Below, piece by piece: positions 51,129 through 60,388 of a DNA stretch of 64,000 nucleotides (positions within the stretch are counted from its first letter, which is position 1; each line of letters begins with the position of its first letter). A model generated the notes under the pieces. It saw nothing but the letters and a program-made list of their open reading frames with translations, was not told the DNA's origin and did no database searches. The DNA is from Arthrobacter sp. ov118 (lineage in GTDB: Bacteria; Actinomycetota; Actinomycetes; Actinomycetales; Micrococcaceae). Where the stretch lies: the NCBI RefSeq assembly GCF_900116495.1, contig NZ_FPAY01000006.1, positions 62,001 to 126,000 of the forward strand, read 5' to 3'. The translations under genes and the position numbers were made by a program.

Positions 51129-51869
51129 GGACGCGCCGCCGCAGATCACATAGTTCTGTCCCGTGATGGACTTCCCGTGCCGGCCCAGCAGGAAGCCTGC
51201 GAGCGCAGCCACGTCCTCCGGGTCCACGAGTTGGCCCAGGGCGGGCAGCTTCGGCGGTGTGGCGGCCCGGCCAGGATCGGCCAGCATCGGGGTGTCTGTG
51301 GGGCCGGGGGACAGCACATTCACGGTGATCCCGCGAGGGGCCAGTTCCTGCGCCCAGGTCCGGCCCATCCCCAGCAACGCAGCCTTGGTGGCCGCGTACT
51401 GGCTCTTCCCGGGGGAACCGGTGGAGGTCCGGCTGCCAACCAGGAGTACGCGGCCGCCGTCGGGCATCTGCGGAACCAGGGCGTTGGCCAGGCTGCTCGC
51501 GGCGGCCACATGCACGGCGAACATCCCGGCCAGCGCGCCAGGATCCAGCTCGCCCAGGAGGGCGGTCCGCTGAAAGCCGGCGGCATGGACCAAGGCATTC
51601 ACCGGAGGCAGGCCCTGGACGACGGCGGCCAGGGATGCGGGGTCCGAGAGGTCGGCCTGCCGCCACTGAAAGCCCGGCCCGAGCACGGGCTCGCTCCGGC
51701 TGAGCCCGGTCACCTGCCAGCCGTCCGCCAGCAACCGGACCGCAATCGCTCTGCCGATGCCCGAGCTGCAGCCGGTGACGACGGCGTGCGGCGCGGCTGC
51801 CGCTGTTGGTTCGGCCGCGGCTGTAGGCCCGAGGGTGGTCGCTGGGTCGGCGCTCGCTGGTTGGGTCAT
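51123..51869 (-). CDS. SDR-family oxidoreductase in the acid-sugar operon
   Basis: A 248-residue classical SDR. The cofactor motif TGCSSGIGRA lies near residue 33, HAAGFQ is in the position of NAG, and the catalytic SRTSTGSPGKSQYAATK gives the Ser and YxxxK. The C-terminus (SITGQNYVICGGASL) is typical. The N-terminal 25 residues are Ala/Pro-rich. Its start overlaps the sialidase-like gene end by 4 bases (ATGA). It probably oxidises or reduces a sugar-acid intermediate; the substrate is inferred only. Confidence 0.88.
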   Translation of the reverse strand: MTQPASADPATTLGPTAAAEPTAAAAPHAVVTGCSSGIGRAIAVRLLADGWQVTGLSRSEPVLGPGFQWRQADLSDPASLAAVVQGLPPVNALVHAAGFQRTALLGELDPGALAGMFAVHVAAASSLANALVPQMPDGGRVLLVGSRTSTGSPGKSQYAATKAALLGMGRTWAQELAPRGITVNVLSPGPTDTPMLADPGRAATPPKLPALGQLVDPEDVAALAGFLLGRHGKSITGQNYVICGGASL

Positions 51870-53284
51870 CCCCGCTCCCCGCCTCCGGCCCGGCTGCTGG
51901 CCTGTTCTGCTGCCTCTTCGCCGGGCGTGCTGGTGCCCTCGTAGGCCCACTGAGGATCCACGCGGACGTACTTGATCGCCTGGCGGAAGTAGGTGTAGGC
52001 GATGTTGAGGGCGCCGTCTCGGCCTTGATGGATCGACGGGTAAGAGTATTCGCGGTTCAGGCCGTCGCGGGAGTTGTTGGACAGGCAGTAGCCGTCGCCG
52101 ACGTCGAGGTTCCGCCGGATGGGCCAGCTGCGGCCCGAGTCCTCCGAGATGGCCAGCGTCATCGGGGACCGCGGCGTGCCCCAGAACGCGCTCCGGCCGC
52201 CTTCCGATCCGCCGGCGGACCCGCCTGACCCGCCGGCCGAGCCGCCGACGTCGGACCCGGCGCCGGAAGTGTCGTCCGATCCAGAGGTGACCACCGGCTC
52301 GGGAAGCTGGGCCTGTTCGTCGGCGAGGCCCTCGTCGTCGATTTCGTCGTAGAGCGAGAGCCGGCGTTCGGTCGACGCTTCGGCCTGGCTGTGGTTGTAG
52401 ACCAGCGCCAGCCGGCCGTCGGCGAGCGCGGTGAACTGGATGGAGGAGTTGTTGTTCGGCAGCTCGGTGGGAACGGGTTCGCTCCAGGTGGTGCCGCCGT
52501 CGGTGGAGCGGGATTCATAAATCCAGTCCGCCCACCGGCTCCGGAACAAGGCCAGCAGGGAACCGTCGGCCACGGGCTGGATGTTCATGTGCACGCAGCC
52601 CAGGCTGCCCGGGAGGACATGCTCACTCCAGGTGGCGCCGGCGTCGTCGGAGATCATCACGGCGCTGTCGTCGCTGTTGCCCACCCACTTCTCGCCGGGC
52701 GTGGTGATGCAGCGGAAGATCGGGATGATCCAGCGGCCGGACGGCAGCACTACGGGCAGTTGCCGGACGAACACGCCGCCGGTTTCGTTGGCGGGGAACA
52801 GCGTCTCCACCGGCCCCCAGGTCCGGCCGCCGTCCGCGGAGATGCGGCGGCGGACCTCGGCGGTGTCCTGGTTCCCGGCCTTTTGCGCCGTGTACAGCAG
52901 CCAGAGCCGATTGTCCGGGGCGGCGAAGAGGATGGGGTTTTGTTCCGAGCGGCTGGAGTCGTCGGAGAGCTGCTCGGCCGGGGACCACTTGCGGCTTCCG
53001 GGCTCCAGGGTGGAGAACCAGATGGAGATATCCGGCACGCCTTCCTGGGTGCCGCCGAACCACACGCAGCCGAGCCGGCCGTCCGGCAGCGTCAGGAGGT
53101 TCGCCGCGTGGCTCTGCACAGTGGGCGCCGGCAGGTACGCGTACAGGCTGCCGCCGGCCTCCTTCACCTCGCCGTCGGGCGTGATGGTGCTGTAATCAGC
53201 CCTGACCGAGTCGGTTGCAGGCAAGCCGGTTGCGGCCGAGTCAGTCACGGGTACGTCAGTTGCAGGCACGTCAGTTGCAGGCAC
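51866..53284 (-). CDS. Sialidase-like BNR-repeat protein without a signal peptide
   Basis: A 472-residue six-bladed beta-propeller of the sialidase (BNR_2) type. Asp-boxes appear as SADGGRTW, SDDAGATW, STDGGTTW and SEDSGRSW. Candidate Arg-containing sites are SRSEQNP and RRNLD; the full Arg triad is not certain. The first 25 residues are a 15-bp in-frame repeat (PATDVPATDVPVTDSAATGL) and there is a Gly/Ser-rich insert at about 340-372. No export signal is seen, so it is probably cytosolic. The GTG start lies 3 bases after the aldolase stop. It may cleave an acidic sugar or act as a lyase-like isomerase; the exact activity is unknown. Confidence 0.82.
   Translation of the reverse strand: MPATDVPATDVPVTDSAATGLPATDSVRADYSTITPDGEVKEAGGSLYAYLPAPTVQSHAANLLTLPDGRLGCVWFGGTQEGVPDISIWFSTLEPGSRKWSPAEQLSDDSSRSEQNPILFAAPDNRLWLLYTAQKAGNQDTAEVRRRISADGGRTWGPVETLFPANETGGVFVRQLPVVLPSGRWIIPIFRCITTPGEKWVGNSDDSAVMISDDAGATWSEHVLPGSLGCVHMNIQPVADGSLLALFRSRWADWIYESRSTDGGTTWSEPVPTELPNNNSSIQFTALADGRLALVYNHSQAEASTERRLSLYDEIDDEGLADEQAQLPEPVVTSGSDDTSGAGSDVGGSAGGSGGSAGGSEGGRSAFWGTPRSPMTLAISEDSGRSWPIRRNLDVGDGYCLSNNSRDGLNREYSYPSIHQGRDGALNIAYTYFRQAIKYVRVDPQWAYEGTSTPGEEAAEQASSRAGGGERG
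53207..53284 (-). repeat. 15-bp in-frame repeats encoding PATDV-type pentapeptides
   Basis: At the 5' end of the sialidase-like gene five 15-base units encode PATDV, PATDV, PVTDS, AATGL and PATDS. The first two are exact copies. The tract lies outside the propeller fold and probably arose by slippage. Confidence 0.8.
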
Positions 53285-53287
53285 AGT

Positions 53288-54064
53288 TCAGTCCTTTGCG
53301 GTTGCGGCGGCCAGGTGGGCCTTGGCGGCCAGCTCCAGGTGGGTCAGGTCCGAGGAGATGGTGGTGAAGGTGTAGCCCTGGCGCAGCCGTTGCGCGGCGA
53401 CCTCGCCGGCTGGCGTGTGGATGCCCGCGGCCACTCCCGCGGCGGCAGCCGCGTCCGCGATCGTCTCCAGTGCTGCGTTGAATTCCGTTTCCACCGCGGG
53501 GTCGCCCGGGAAGGCTGCGCCGACGGCGATGGCAAGGTCGGACGGTCCCACGTAGATGCCGTCCAGGCCGGGTGTCTGGCAGATTTCCTTGACGTTGGCC
53601 AGCCCTTCGGGCGTCTCGATCATGGCGAAGACCAGAGTGGCGGCGTTGGCCTCGGCTGGAACCGGGCCGATCCGCAGCGCCGAGCGCATGGGTCCGTAGG
53701 AGCGGCCGCCCAGCGGCGGGTACTTGGCCGCCGCGACGGCCGCGGCGGCGTCCGCCGCGCTGTTGACCAGCGGCACGATCACGCCGACGGCGCCGGCGTC
53801 GAGGGCCTTGCCGATCGCCGTGAAGTCGTTGCCCTCCACCCGCACCATGCCGACGGCGGTGTGGCCGGCCTCGATCGCGATGAGCCCGTTCAGCACGCCC
53901 GAGTAGCCGAGCAGCCCGTGCTGCGCGTCCAAGGCCACGTAGTCATAGCCGAGCCGGCTGATCCGTTCGGTGGCGACGGGTGCGTCCAGCACGGTCCAGT
54001 AGCCCACCGCCTGCTCACGGGCGCGGATCTTGCGGGCGAATTCGGTGGCGAGTTCAGATGTCAT
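53288..54064 (-). CDS. HpcH/HpaI-family aldolase
   Basis: A 258-residue class II pyruvate aldolase of the 2-keto-3-deoxy-sugar-acid type. Catalytic His lies in DAQHGLLGYS (usual form DxEHG), the metal-binding Glu in MIETPEGLANV and Asp in YVGPSDLAIA. It splits 4-hydroxy-2-oxo acids into pyruvate and an aldehyde. In this operon it may cleave a ketodeoxy acid made from the imported sugar acid. It begins 70 bases after the aldo/keto reductase stop and its stop is followed 3 bases on by the sialidase-like start. Confidence 0.9.
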   Translation of the reverse strand: MTSELATEFARKIRAREQAVGYWTVLDAPVATERISRLGYDYVALDAQHGLLGYSGVLNGLIAIEAGHTAVGMVRVEGNDFTAIGKALDAGAVGVIVPLVNSAADAAAAVAAAKYPPLGGRSYGPMRSALRIGPVPAEANAATLVFAMIETPEGLANVKEICQTPGLDGIYVGPSDLAIAVGAAFPGDPAVETEFNAALETIADAAAAAGVAAGIHTPAGEVAAQRLRQGYTFTTISSDLTHLELAAKAHLAAATAKD

Positions 54065-54134
54065 GTTCGTGTCTTCTGCCTTCAGTTTCGGGAAATCAGC
54101 GGGGAGTCTGTGGTGCGTCAGGGGAGCCAGCGCG

Positions 54135-55124
54135 TCAGCGGTTGTAGGCGGGCATCGGGCCGCGGAGCCCGGTGCCGACGGCGTCGCAGGCGGCGGTCAC
54201 GTCGTCCGTCAGCGGGCCCCTGGCCACGGCGGCGATGTTGGCCTGCAGCTGCTCCACCTTCGAGCCGCCCAGCAGCATGGAGCCGACGCCGCCGCGGTAG
54301 GCGAGCCAGCGCAGGGACAGCTCGGCGAGGGTGATCCCGGCCCCCGACGCGATGCCGGCCAGGGCGTTGACCGCCTCGAACAGCTGCTTGTCCCAGTATC
54401 GCTGGGTGTACATCGCGGCGAGTTTGGAGTCACCGAAGCGGCCCTCGGTCGGCTTGGCTTCGAAGCTGTGCTTGCCGGTCAGCAGGCCGCCGCCGAGCGG
54501 GTTGTAGACCATGGTGTGGACCTGGTGGGTGGCGGCGAATTCGAGGTATTCCTCTTCCACCCGGCGCGCCACGAGGTTGTAGAGCTGCTGCGCGACCACC
54601 GGCCGGGGTGCGCCCACTTCGCGGGCCGTGTGGATGACGTCGGCGATCTGCCAGGCCGCGAAGTTGGACACGCCCAAGGCGCCGATTTTCCCTTCGGCGG
54701 CGAGCTCCGCCACTGTGCCCAGGGTTTCCTGCAGGGGAGTGGCCCGGTCCGGCTGGTGGAGGTAGAACAGGTCGATGCTGTCCACGCCGAGCCGGCGCAG
54801 GCTGCCCTCAACGCTGTTCCGCAGGCCCTCCTTGGACAGCGGTGCGTGCTGGCCGTGGTCCGGATGCGGCATGCCCGCCTTGGAGGCGAGGACGACGTCG
54901 GACCTGCGCTCCTTCAGGAGGCGGGACAGCATCTCCTCGGTGGCTCCGCCGACATAGGCGTTGGCGGTGTCGATGGTGGTGATGCCGGCGGCGAGTGCCT
55001 CGTCCACCATGCGCCCGGCGGTTGCCTCATCGGCGGTGTCGCCGAAGGTCATGGTGCCCAGGACGAGCCTGGAGATCGGTAGCTTCAGGCCGTCCACTGG
55101 TGTGCCTTCGGGCTGGATGCTCAT
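54135..55124 (-). CDS. Aldo/keto reductase in the acid-sugar operon
   Basis: A 329-residue TIM-barrel reductase. DTANAYVGG gives the Asp/Tyr, VVLASKAGMPHPD the Lys and DLFYLHQPDRATP the His. The C-terminal SMLLGGSKVEQLQANI is the cofactor-binding end. It lies between the ABC ATPase gene and the aldolase gene on the same strand. It probably interconverts an aldehyde and alcohol form of the imported sugar or the aldolase product. AGGA precedes the ATG at 55124. Confidence 0.89.
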   Translation of the reverse strand: MSIQPEGTPVDGLKLPISRLVLGTMTFGDTADEATAGRMVDEALAAGITTIDTANAYVGGATEEMLSRLLKERRSDVVLASKAGMPHPDHGQHAPLSKEGLRNSVEGSLRRLGVDSIDLFYLHQPDRATPLQETLGTVAELAAEGKIGALGVSNFAAWQIADVIHTAREVGAPRPVVAQQLYNLVARRVEEEYLEFAATHQVHTMVYNPLGGGLLTGKHSFEAKPTEGRFGDSKLAAMYTQRYWDKQLFEAVNALAGIASGAGITLAELSLRWLAYRGGVGSMLLGGSKVEQLQANIAAVARGPLTDDVTAACDAVGTGLRGPMPAYNR

Positions 55125-55193
55125 GAGTTGATTCCTCAGGGTTTGGTTGAACGGTTGCGTTGACGGTTGCTTTTGACGGCTGTAGTGGCGGGC

Positions 55194-56024
55194 TCAGGCG
55201 CTGGTCTTCAGCGCCAGCGATGAGACCACGTGCCGCGGCTTCAGGCCGGTCATGGTGGACGGATCGAGGGCGGCACGGCGGAGCTTGCGGGTGTAGTCCT
55301 CCTTCGGCGCGGTCAGGACCTGCGCCGTTGTTCCGTGCTCCACGAGCTTGCCGCGCTGCATGACCATCACGGTATCGCTGATTTCCTGCACCACGCCGAG
55401 GTTGTGCGAAATGAAGACGTAGGTGATGCCGGTTTCGTCCTGGATGGATTTGAGCAGGCGCAGCACCTGGGCCTGCACCGAGACGTCGAGCGCGCTCGTG
55501 GCCTCGTCGCAGACCAGCAGTTCGGGCTTGGACGCCAGCGCGCGGGCAATCCCGATCCGCTGCCGCTGGCCGCCGGAGAACTCGGACGGGTGCTTGTCCA
55601 GGGAGTTGGCCGGCAGGCCCACCTGGTCGATCAGGCTGGCCGCCGCCTTGTGCCGCTCGTGCCGGGACCGGACACCCTGGAGCTTGAGCGGCTCGGCGAC
55701 GATTTCCTGCGCGGTGAGGTGCGGGTCGAGGGAACCATAGGGGTCCTGGAAGACCATCTGGAATTTCGAGCGCAGAGGCCGCAGCTGGGCCTCGCTGAGC
55801 CGTGCCAGGTCCGTGCCGTCCAGCTCGATCCGCCCGCTGCTGGGCGTGACCAGGCGCATGAGCGCCTTGGCGATGGTGGACTTCCCGCAGCCGGATTCCC
55901 CGACGACGGCGATCGTCTTGCCCTTCTCGACCGAGAACGAGACGTCGTCCACTGCCCGGAAGGTTCCCTTCGAGACGTGGTAGTCCACCACGAGGTTTTC
56001 GACGGACAGGAACGGCTTAGTCAT
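55194..56024 (-). CDS. ABC transporter ATP-binding protein, oligopeptide type (OppF-like)
   Basis: A 276-residue ATPase with Walker A GESGCGKST, Q-loop VFQDPYGSLDPHL, signature EFSGGQRQRIGIARAL and Walker B LLVCDEATSALD. The C-terminal segment is the short oligopeptide-type tail. The start overlaps the OppD-like gene end by 8 bases. With OppD it drives import of the solute bound by the lipoprotein encoded at the operon start. Confidence 0.93.
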   Translation of the reverse strand: MTKPFLSVENLVVDYHVSKGTFRAVDDVSFSVEKGKTIAVVGESGCGKSTIAKALMRLVTPSSGRIELDGTDLARLSEAQLRPLRSKFQMVFQDPYGSLDPHLTAQEIVAEPLKLQGVRSRHERHKAAASLIDQVGLPANSLDKHPSEFSGGQRQRIGIARALASKPELLVCDEATSALDVSVQAQVLRLLKSIQDETGITYVFISHNLGVVQEISDTVMVMQRGKLVEHGTTAQVLTAPKEDYTRKLRRAALDPSTMTGLKPRHVVSSLALKTSA

Positions 56025-56913
56025 GGCTGGCTCCAGTTGTGGTCAGGGCGGTGCCGTCCGCCGGTGTTTCATCCCAGGCGCCCAGGACGGGGACGGCGGC
56101 GAGCAGCTTGCGGGTGTACTCCGTGGCGGGGTTATCCACGATCTGCTGGACCTCGCCGGACTCCACGAACGCGCCATCCTTCATGACGTGGATCCGGTCC
56201 GAGATCAGCCGTGCCACCCCGAGGTCGTGCGTGATCATCAGGATGCCGATGCCGCGCTGTTCCTGCAGTTCGAGCAGCAGGTCCAGGATGCCGGCCTGGA
56301 CGGTGACGTCCAGGGCGGAGGTGGGTTCATCGGCCACCAGCAGCTGCGGCTCGCTGGCGAGCGCGATGGCGATCAGGACGCGCTGGAGCATGCCGCCGGA
56401 GAGCTGGTGCGGGTATTTTTTCAGCTGCGCATCCGGGGTGGGGATGTGGACCTGTTCGAGCAGGCGGATGGCGCGGGCCCGGACGGCGCCCGGGTCCTTG
56501 GAGGCGGCTCCCGCGATCCGAATGGCCTCGGAGAGCTGGTTGCCGATCGAGTGCACGGGGCTCAGCGCCGTCATGGGGTCCTGCGGGATCAGCGCGAGCG
56601 TCCTGCCCCGGACCTTGTCGATGGCCTTGGGATCGGCGGTGACGTCCACGCCGTCGATCAGGACGGTTCCCGAGAGCACGGCGAGGTCCTCCGGCAGGAG
56701 CCTGAGGATGCCCATCGCCGTCGTCGATTTCCCGGAACCGGACTCACCGATGATGGTGACGGTCTCGCCCCGGTGGATCGAGAAGCTGACCGCGTCGACG
56801 GCGCGGACGATGCCGGCGTCGGTGATCAGTTCCACCTGGAAGTCGCGGACCTCCAGCAGCGGCTGTTCGGAGTGTGCTGCGGGGGTTGCTGTGGCTGCGG
56901 TCTGTGCGCTCAT
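56017..56913 (-). CDS. ABC transporter ATP-binding protein, oligopeptide type (OppD-like)
   Basis: A 298-residue ATPase with Walker A GESGSGKST, signature QLSGGMLQRVLIAIAL and Walker B LLVADEPTSALD, plus the C-terminal ATEYTRKLLAAVP tail of OppD proteins. I chose the start at 56913 because AAGGAGG is spaced seven bases ahead. A longer open frame to 57915 merely reads the permease gene out of frame. It overlaps the OppF-like gene by 8 bases and begins 2 bases after the OppC stop. Confidence 0.93.
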   Translation of the reverse strand: MSAQTAATATPAAHSEQPLLEVRDFQVELITDAGIVRAVDAVSFSIHRGETVTIIGESGSGKSTTAMGILRLLPEDLAVLSGTVLIDGVDVTADPKAIDKVRGRTLALIPQDPMTALSPVHSIGNQLSEAIRIAGAASKDPGAVRARAIRLLEQVHIPTPDAQLKKYPHQLSGGMLQRVLIAIALASEPQLLVADEPTSALDVTVQAGILDLLLELQEQRGIGILMITHDLGVARLISDRIHVMKDGAFVESGEVQQIVDNPATEYTRKLLAAVPVLGAWDETPADGTALTTTGASHD

Positions 56914-56915
56914 TC

Positions 56916-57878
56916 TCAGGCCTCCTTCTTCTTGCGGCGGGGACGGTCGCGGAGGCCGTCGCCCAGCAGGTTCACGCCCACTACCATGACCGCGATCACC
57001 AAGCCGGGCACCGTCACCAGCCACCAGGCGGTGGTGAGGTAGTCCTGGCCGTCGGAGATGATGCGCCCCCACGTGGCGAACGGCCGCTGCGGGCCGGCGC
57101 CGAGGAAGGCGAGTGCGCTTTCCAGCAGCACGGCCTGGGCCAGCAGGAGCAGCACCACCAGGGTGGCCTGCTTGATGACGTTCGGGATGACGTGCTGGAT
57201 CAGGATCTGCACGCGGTGCAGGCCCAGGATCCGGGCGGCGGAGACGTAGGGCTTTTCGCGTTCCACGAGCACCATGGAGCGGGTCAGGCGTGCCACCTCG
57301 GGCCATTGGGCGATGGCGATCACGAACGTGATGACCGGAATGGAGGCGCCGAAGAGCGCCACCACCAGCAGCAGCATCATCAGCAGTGGGAGGGACATCT
57401 GCGCCTCGATCAGGCGGGAGACCACGGTGTCCAGCTTGCCGCCGAAGTAGCCTGCGGCCGCGCCGAAGATGATGCCGATGGCGCCGGAGACCACCACGGC
57501 CAGGACGCCGATGGTGAGCGAGATCTGGCCGCCGTGCAGGATCCGGGAGAGCAGGTCGCGGCCCAGCTGGTCGGTGCCGAACAGGTGTCCCTCGGTCAGC
57601 GGGGGAAACAGGCGCTGGGCAAGGTTCTGGTGGTTGGGGTCCGGCAGCGGCAGGAACGCGGCCAGCACGATGGGAACAACAACCAGCAGCGTGCAGATGA
57701 CGCCGGTGCGTATCTTGAACTTGGCGCCGGCCCGGCGGCGGGTGGCACCGGCCTTGGCGATCAGCTCCTTGGTGACGGCGCTGGGGGAGGACTTCCTGGC
57801 TGGCGGCTCGGCGGGGAGGCCTGAGGGGACGCCCGATGGATTTCCTGCGGAAGGAGTTGCGGTGTCGCTGAGGCTCAT
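56916..57878 (-). CDS. ABC transporter permease, oligopeptide type (OppC-like)
   Basis: A 320-residue inner-membrane subunit with an N-terminal cytoplasmic extension of about 55 residues and six helices. The OppC signature region is HLFGTDQLGRDLLSRILHGG, and the EAA-like loop lies near ILGLHRVQILIQHVIPN. Its start overlaps the OppB-like gene by 4 bases (57875-57878), so translation is coupled. Confidence 0.93.
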   Translation of the reverse strand: MSLSDTATPSAGNPSGVPSGLPAEPPARKSSPSAVTKELIAKAGATRRRAGAKFKIRTGVICTLLVVVPIVLAAFLPLPDPNHQNLAQRLFPPLTEGHLFGTDQLGRDLLSRILHGGQISLTIGVLAVVVSGAIGIIFGAAAGYFGGKLDTVVSRLIEAQMSLPLLMMLLLVVALFGASIPVITFVIAIAQWPEVARLTRSMVLVEREKPYVSAARILGLHRVQILIQHVIPNVIKQATLVVLLLLAQAVLLESALAFLGAGPQRPFATWGRIISDGQDYLTTAWWLVTVPGLVIAVMVVGVNLLGDGLRDRPRRKKKEA

Positions 57879-58810
57879 GCTGTGGCCGCCTTTCCAAGAC
57901 GAATGCGGGGATCAAGCAGGGGGTAGGCGAGGTCGATAATCAGCTGGACTCCAACCGCCAGCAGTGCGGTGATCAGGACGGTGGCCACGATCAGCGGGTA
58001 GTCGCGGGTTTCCAGCGCCCGGACAATGAGGGAACCAACGCCGGGCCACGCGAACACCACTTCCACCACCACCACGCCGTTGAGCATGGCCGCGAAGCGG
58101 GTGCCCAGGGCCGTGAAGACCGGGATGGCGGAGTTGCCCATGGCGTAGCGCCAGGTCAGCAGGGAATTGCGGACGCCGCGGGAACGGGCCACGGTCAGGT
58201 AGGGTGCGGCGAAGTTCGTGGTCATTTCCCGCCGGACCATCCGCGAGATCAGGGCGATCTGCAGGATGGCGATGGTGACGGTCGGCAGGACCAGCGCGCT
58301 CCAAGTGGCGAAGCCGGAGGCCGGGAAAATCGGGATGAGGACGGCGAAGAAGGTGAGCAGCATGATCCCGGTCCAGAAGTCCGGCATGGACTGCCCGGCG
58401 ATGGTCAGCACGTTGACGCCGAATTCCTTCTTGGTGTCCGGCCTGCGGGACATCCAGACGCCCAGCGGGATGGCGACCACCGCGGTGAGCAGGATCGAGG
58501 CGGTGGCCAGGGTCAGGGTGTAGGGCATCCGCTCCAGGACCACCTGAATGGCCGGGGCCTGGAAGGAGTACGAGGTGCCGAGGTCTCCGGTGAACAGCTG
58601 CTGCAGGAAGATCCAGTACTGCTGGATCAGGGGCAGGTCCAGGCCGAACTGCTCCCGGACCTTGGCGAGCTCTTCGGTGGTGGCCAGCGGGCCGGCGTAG
58701 GCCACGGCCGGATCGCCCGGGGCCAGCCGGACCAGGATGAACACGGTGGATACCGTGAGGAACACGGTCAGCAGGCCCTGCCCGAGCCTCTTGAGGATGT
58801 ACTTGGTCAT
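57875..58810 (-). CDS. ABC transporter permease, oligopeptide type (OppB-like)
   Basis: A 311-residue inner-membrane subunit beginning YILKRLGQGLLTVFLTVSTVF, typical of OppB, with six helices and the late AMLNGVVVVEVVFAWPGVGS loop that meets the ATPase. It begins 3 bases after the solute-binding gene stop and overlaps the OppC-like gene. Confidence 0.93.
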   Translation of the reverse strand: MTKYILKRLGQGLLTVFLTVSTVFILVRLAPGDPAVAYAGPLATTEELAKVREQFGLDLPLIQQYWIFLQQLFTGDLGTSYSFQAPAIQVVLERMPYTLTLATASILLTAVVAIPLGVWMSRRPDTKKEFGVNVLTIAGQSMPDFWTGIMLLTFFAVLIPIFPASGFATWSALVLPTVTIAILQIALISRMVRREMTTNFAAPYLTVARSRGVRNSLLTWRYAMGNSAIPVFTALGTRFAAMLNGVVVVEVVFAWPGVGSLIVRALETRDYPLIVATVLITALLAVGVQLIIDLAYPLLDPRIRLGKAATA

Positions 58811-58813
58811 GGT

Positions 58814-60388
58814 CTAGGCCTCCAGCCGGACGTCAGCAAGCGGGTAGGAGTTGGTGGGCGCCAGCGAGAGGCCGCCCACCCGGTTCCGGTGGGCCAGCAC
58901 GGACTTGGGCACGAACGCCCAGGCGCACGGCCAGGTCTCCCAGATGGCCTTCTGGGCAACTTCCATCAGCTGCTGCCGGCGTACGGGGTCCACCTCGGAG
59001 GCGGCGGCCTGGATCTTGGCCTGCACGGCAGGATTCACGTACCCCTGGTAGGTGTCGCGGGTCTTTTCCTTTTCCGCGGTGCCGGCGTACATGCCCTGCA
59101 TCATGGTGATGGCCAGGCCGGTGGGGCTGCTGAAGCCGTTGCCCAGCAGGTCCCAGTCGCCCTGCTTGCCCTGGCGCCAGGCCAGGATGTTGCCGCCGGG
59201 TTCGAACTGCTGGAGCTGGGCCTTGACGCCGATGTTGCCGAACATCTCCACGAGAGCCTCCATGACGGAGGTGTCGGACGCGAATTCGCCGGTTTCCCAG
59301 ATGATCTTCAGGCTGAGGTCGTTGACGCCCAGGCTCTTCAGGGTTGCCTTGGCCTTCTCCGGGTCGAAGGTGTAGGTGCCGGTCTTGGCGAAACCGGTCA
59401 GGCTGGACGGGGTGACGCCCTCGGCCTGGCTGACAGAGTTCACCAGCACGTCCTTGACCAGCGCTTCGCCGTCGATGGCCCAGCTGAGGGCCTCACGGAC
59501 CCGGACATCGGCCAGCGGGTGACCGGCCGGCTTGCGGAAGTTGTAGAAGATCTGGTTCAGCCGCAGACTGGAAGACTCACTCAGTACGACGCCGGGCAGC
59601 CCGGCCAGCTGTTCGCGCGAGTCGGGCGTGATGGAGTCAATGACATCCACCTCGCCGCTGCGCAGTGCGATGACGCGGCTGGATTCCTCGGGAAGGAACC
59701 GGACCTCGACGTTGTCCACCTTGGGGGCCGGGCCCCAATAGTTCTCGTTGCGCTTCAGGCTGTAGGTGCCGGCGCCGCGGTTGAACTTGGTCACGACGTA
59801 CGGGCCGGTGCCCACGCCTTCCTGCAGCTCCTCGGGCTTGTTCTTGGCCGCGGGGCTGATCAGGATCATGCTCATGAGCGAATCCAGAATGGGGATGGGC
59901 TTCTTGGATTCCATCCGGAACGTCCGGTCATCCACGGGCACCACGGTGGGGAACTCGGGGAAGAAACCGGCAACAAAGGAGCCCTGAACCTTTTGGTACA
60001 TCTTCAGGGCAGTGGCAACGTCCTCGATCTGCAGCGGCGTGCCGTCCGAGTACTTGACGCCTTCGCGGAGCCGGACGGTCCACACCGTGGGGGAGGTCAT
60101 TTTGAAGCTTTCGGCCAGGACCAGGACGGGCTTGGTCTCCGGACCGATGGCGGTGAGGCCCTGGCGGACGGCGCGCTGCACGGTGACGGCGGCGTCGAAC
60201 TGGTTCAGCTTGTTGTCCAGGCTGACCAGGGAGCGGTTGAGCGCCAGGGTCAGGGTGCTGGGTCCCGGCAGGCCGGTGGGGCCGGCACATCCGGCCACTG
60301 TGCCTGTGCCAAAGAGAAGTCCGGCGGCTGCGCCGAATTGCAGCAGGCGCCGCCGGGAAAACTCGGTTCCTTGAGGAAGAACGGTCAT
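58814..60388 (-). CDS. ABC transporter solute-binding lipoprotein, oligopeptide/sugar type (SBP family 5)
   Basis: A 524-residue exported binding protein. The start carries a twin-arginine-like segment SRRRLLQFGAAAGLLFGTG, then the lipobox VAGC, so Tat export with lipid anchoring is likely. Family 5 features are the EGVKYSDGTPLQIEDV stretch and the GTGPYVVTKFNRG loop. GAGAGG precedes the ATG at 60388; longer frames have no signal. It captures the operon's substrate. In this context an acidic oligosaccharide or sugar acid is as likely as a peptide. Confidence 0.92.
   Translation of the reverse strand: MTVLPQGTEFSRRRLLQFGAAAGLLFGTGTVAGCAGPTGLPGPSTLTLALNRSLVSLDNKLNQFDAAVTVQRAVRQGLTAIGPETKPVLVLAESFKMTSPTVWTVRLREGVKYSDGTPLQIEDVATALKMYQKVQGSFVAGFFPEFPTVVPVDDRTFRMESKKPIPILDSLMSMILISPAAKNKPEELQEGVGTGPYVVTKFNRGAGTYSLKRNENYWGPAPKVDNVEVRFLPEESSRVIALRSGEVDVIDSITPDSREQLAGLPGVVLSESSSLRLNQIFYNFRKPAGHPLADVRVREALSWAIDGEALVKDVLVNSVSQAEGVTPSSLTGFAKTGTYTFDPEKAKATLKSLGVNDLSLKIIWETGEFASDTSVMEALVEMFGNIGVKAQLQQFEPGGNILAWRQGKQGDWDLLGNGFSSPTGLAITMMQGMYAGTAEKEKTRDTYQGYVNPAVQAKIQAAASEVDPVRRQQLMEVAQKAIWETWPCAWAFVPKSVLAHRNRVGGLSLAPTNSYPLADVRLEA

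Noticed and set aside
56017..57915. 632-residue frame joining OppD to upstream sequence
   Set aside because: The first 334 codons read the OppC gene in a wrong frame; OppD has its own AAGGAGG site and start at 56913.
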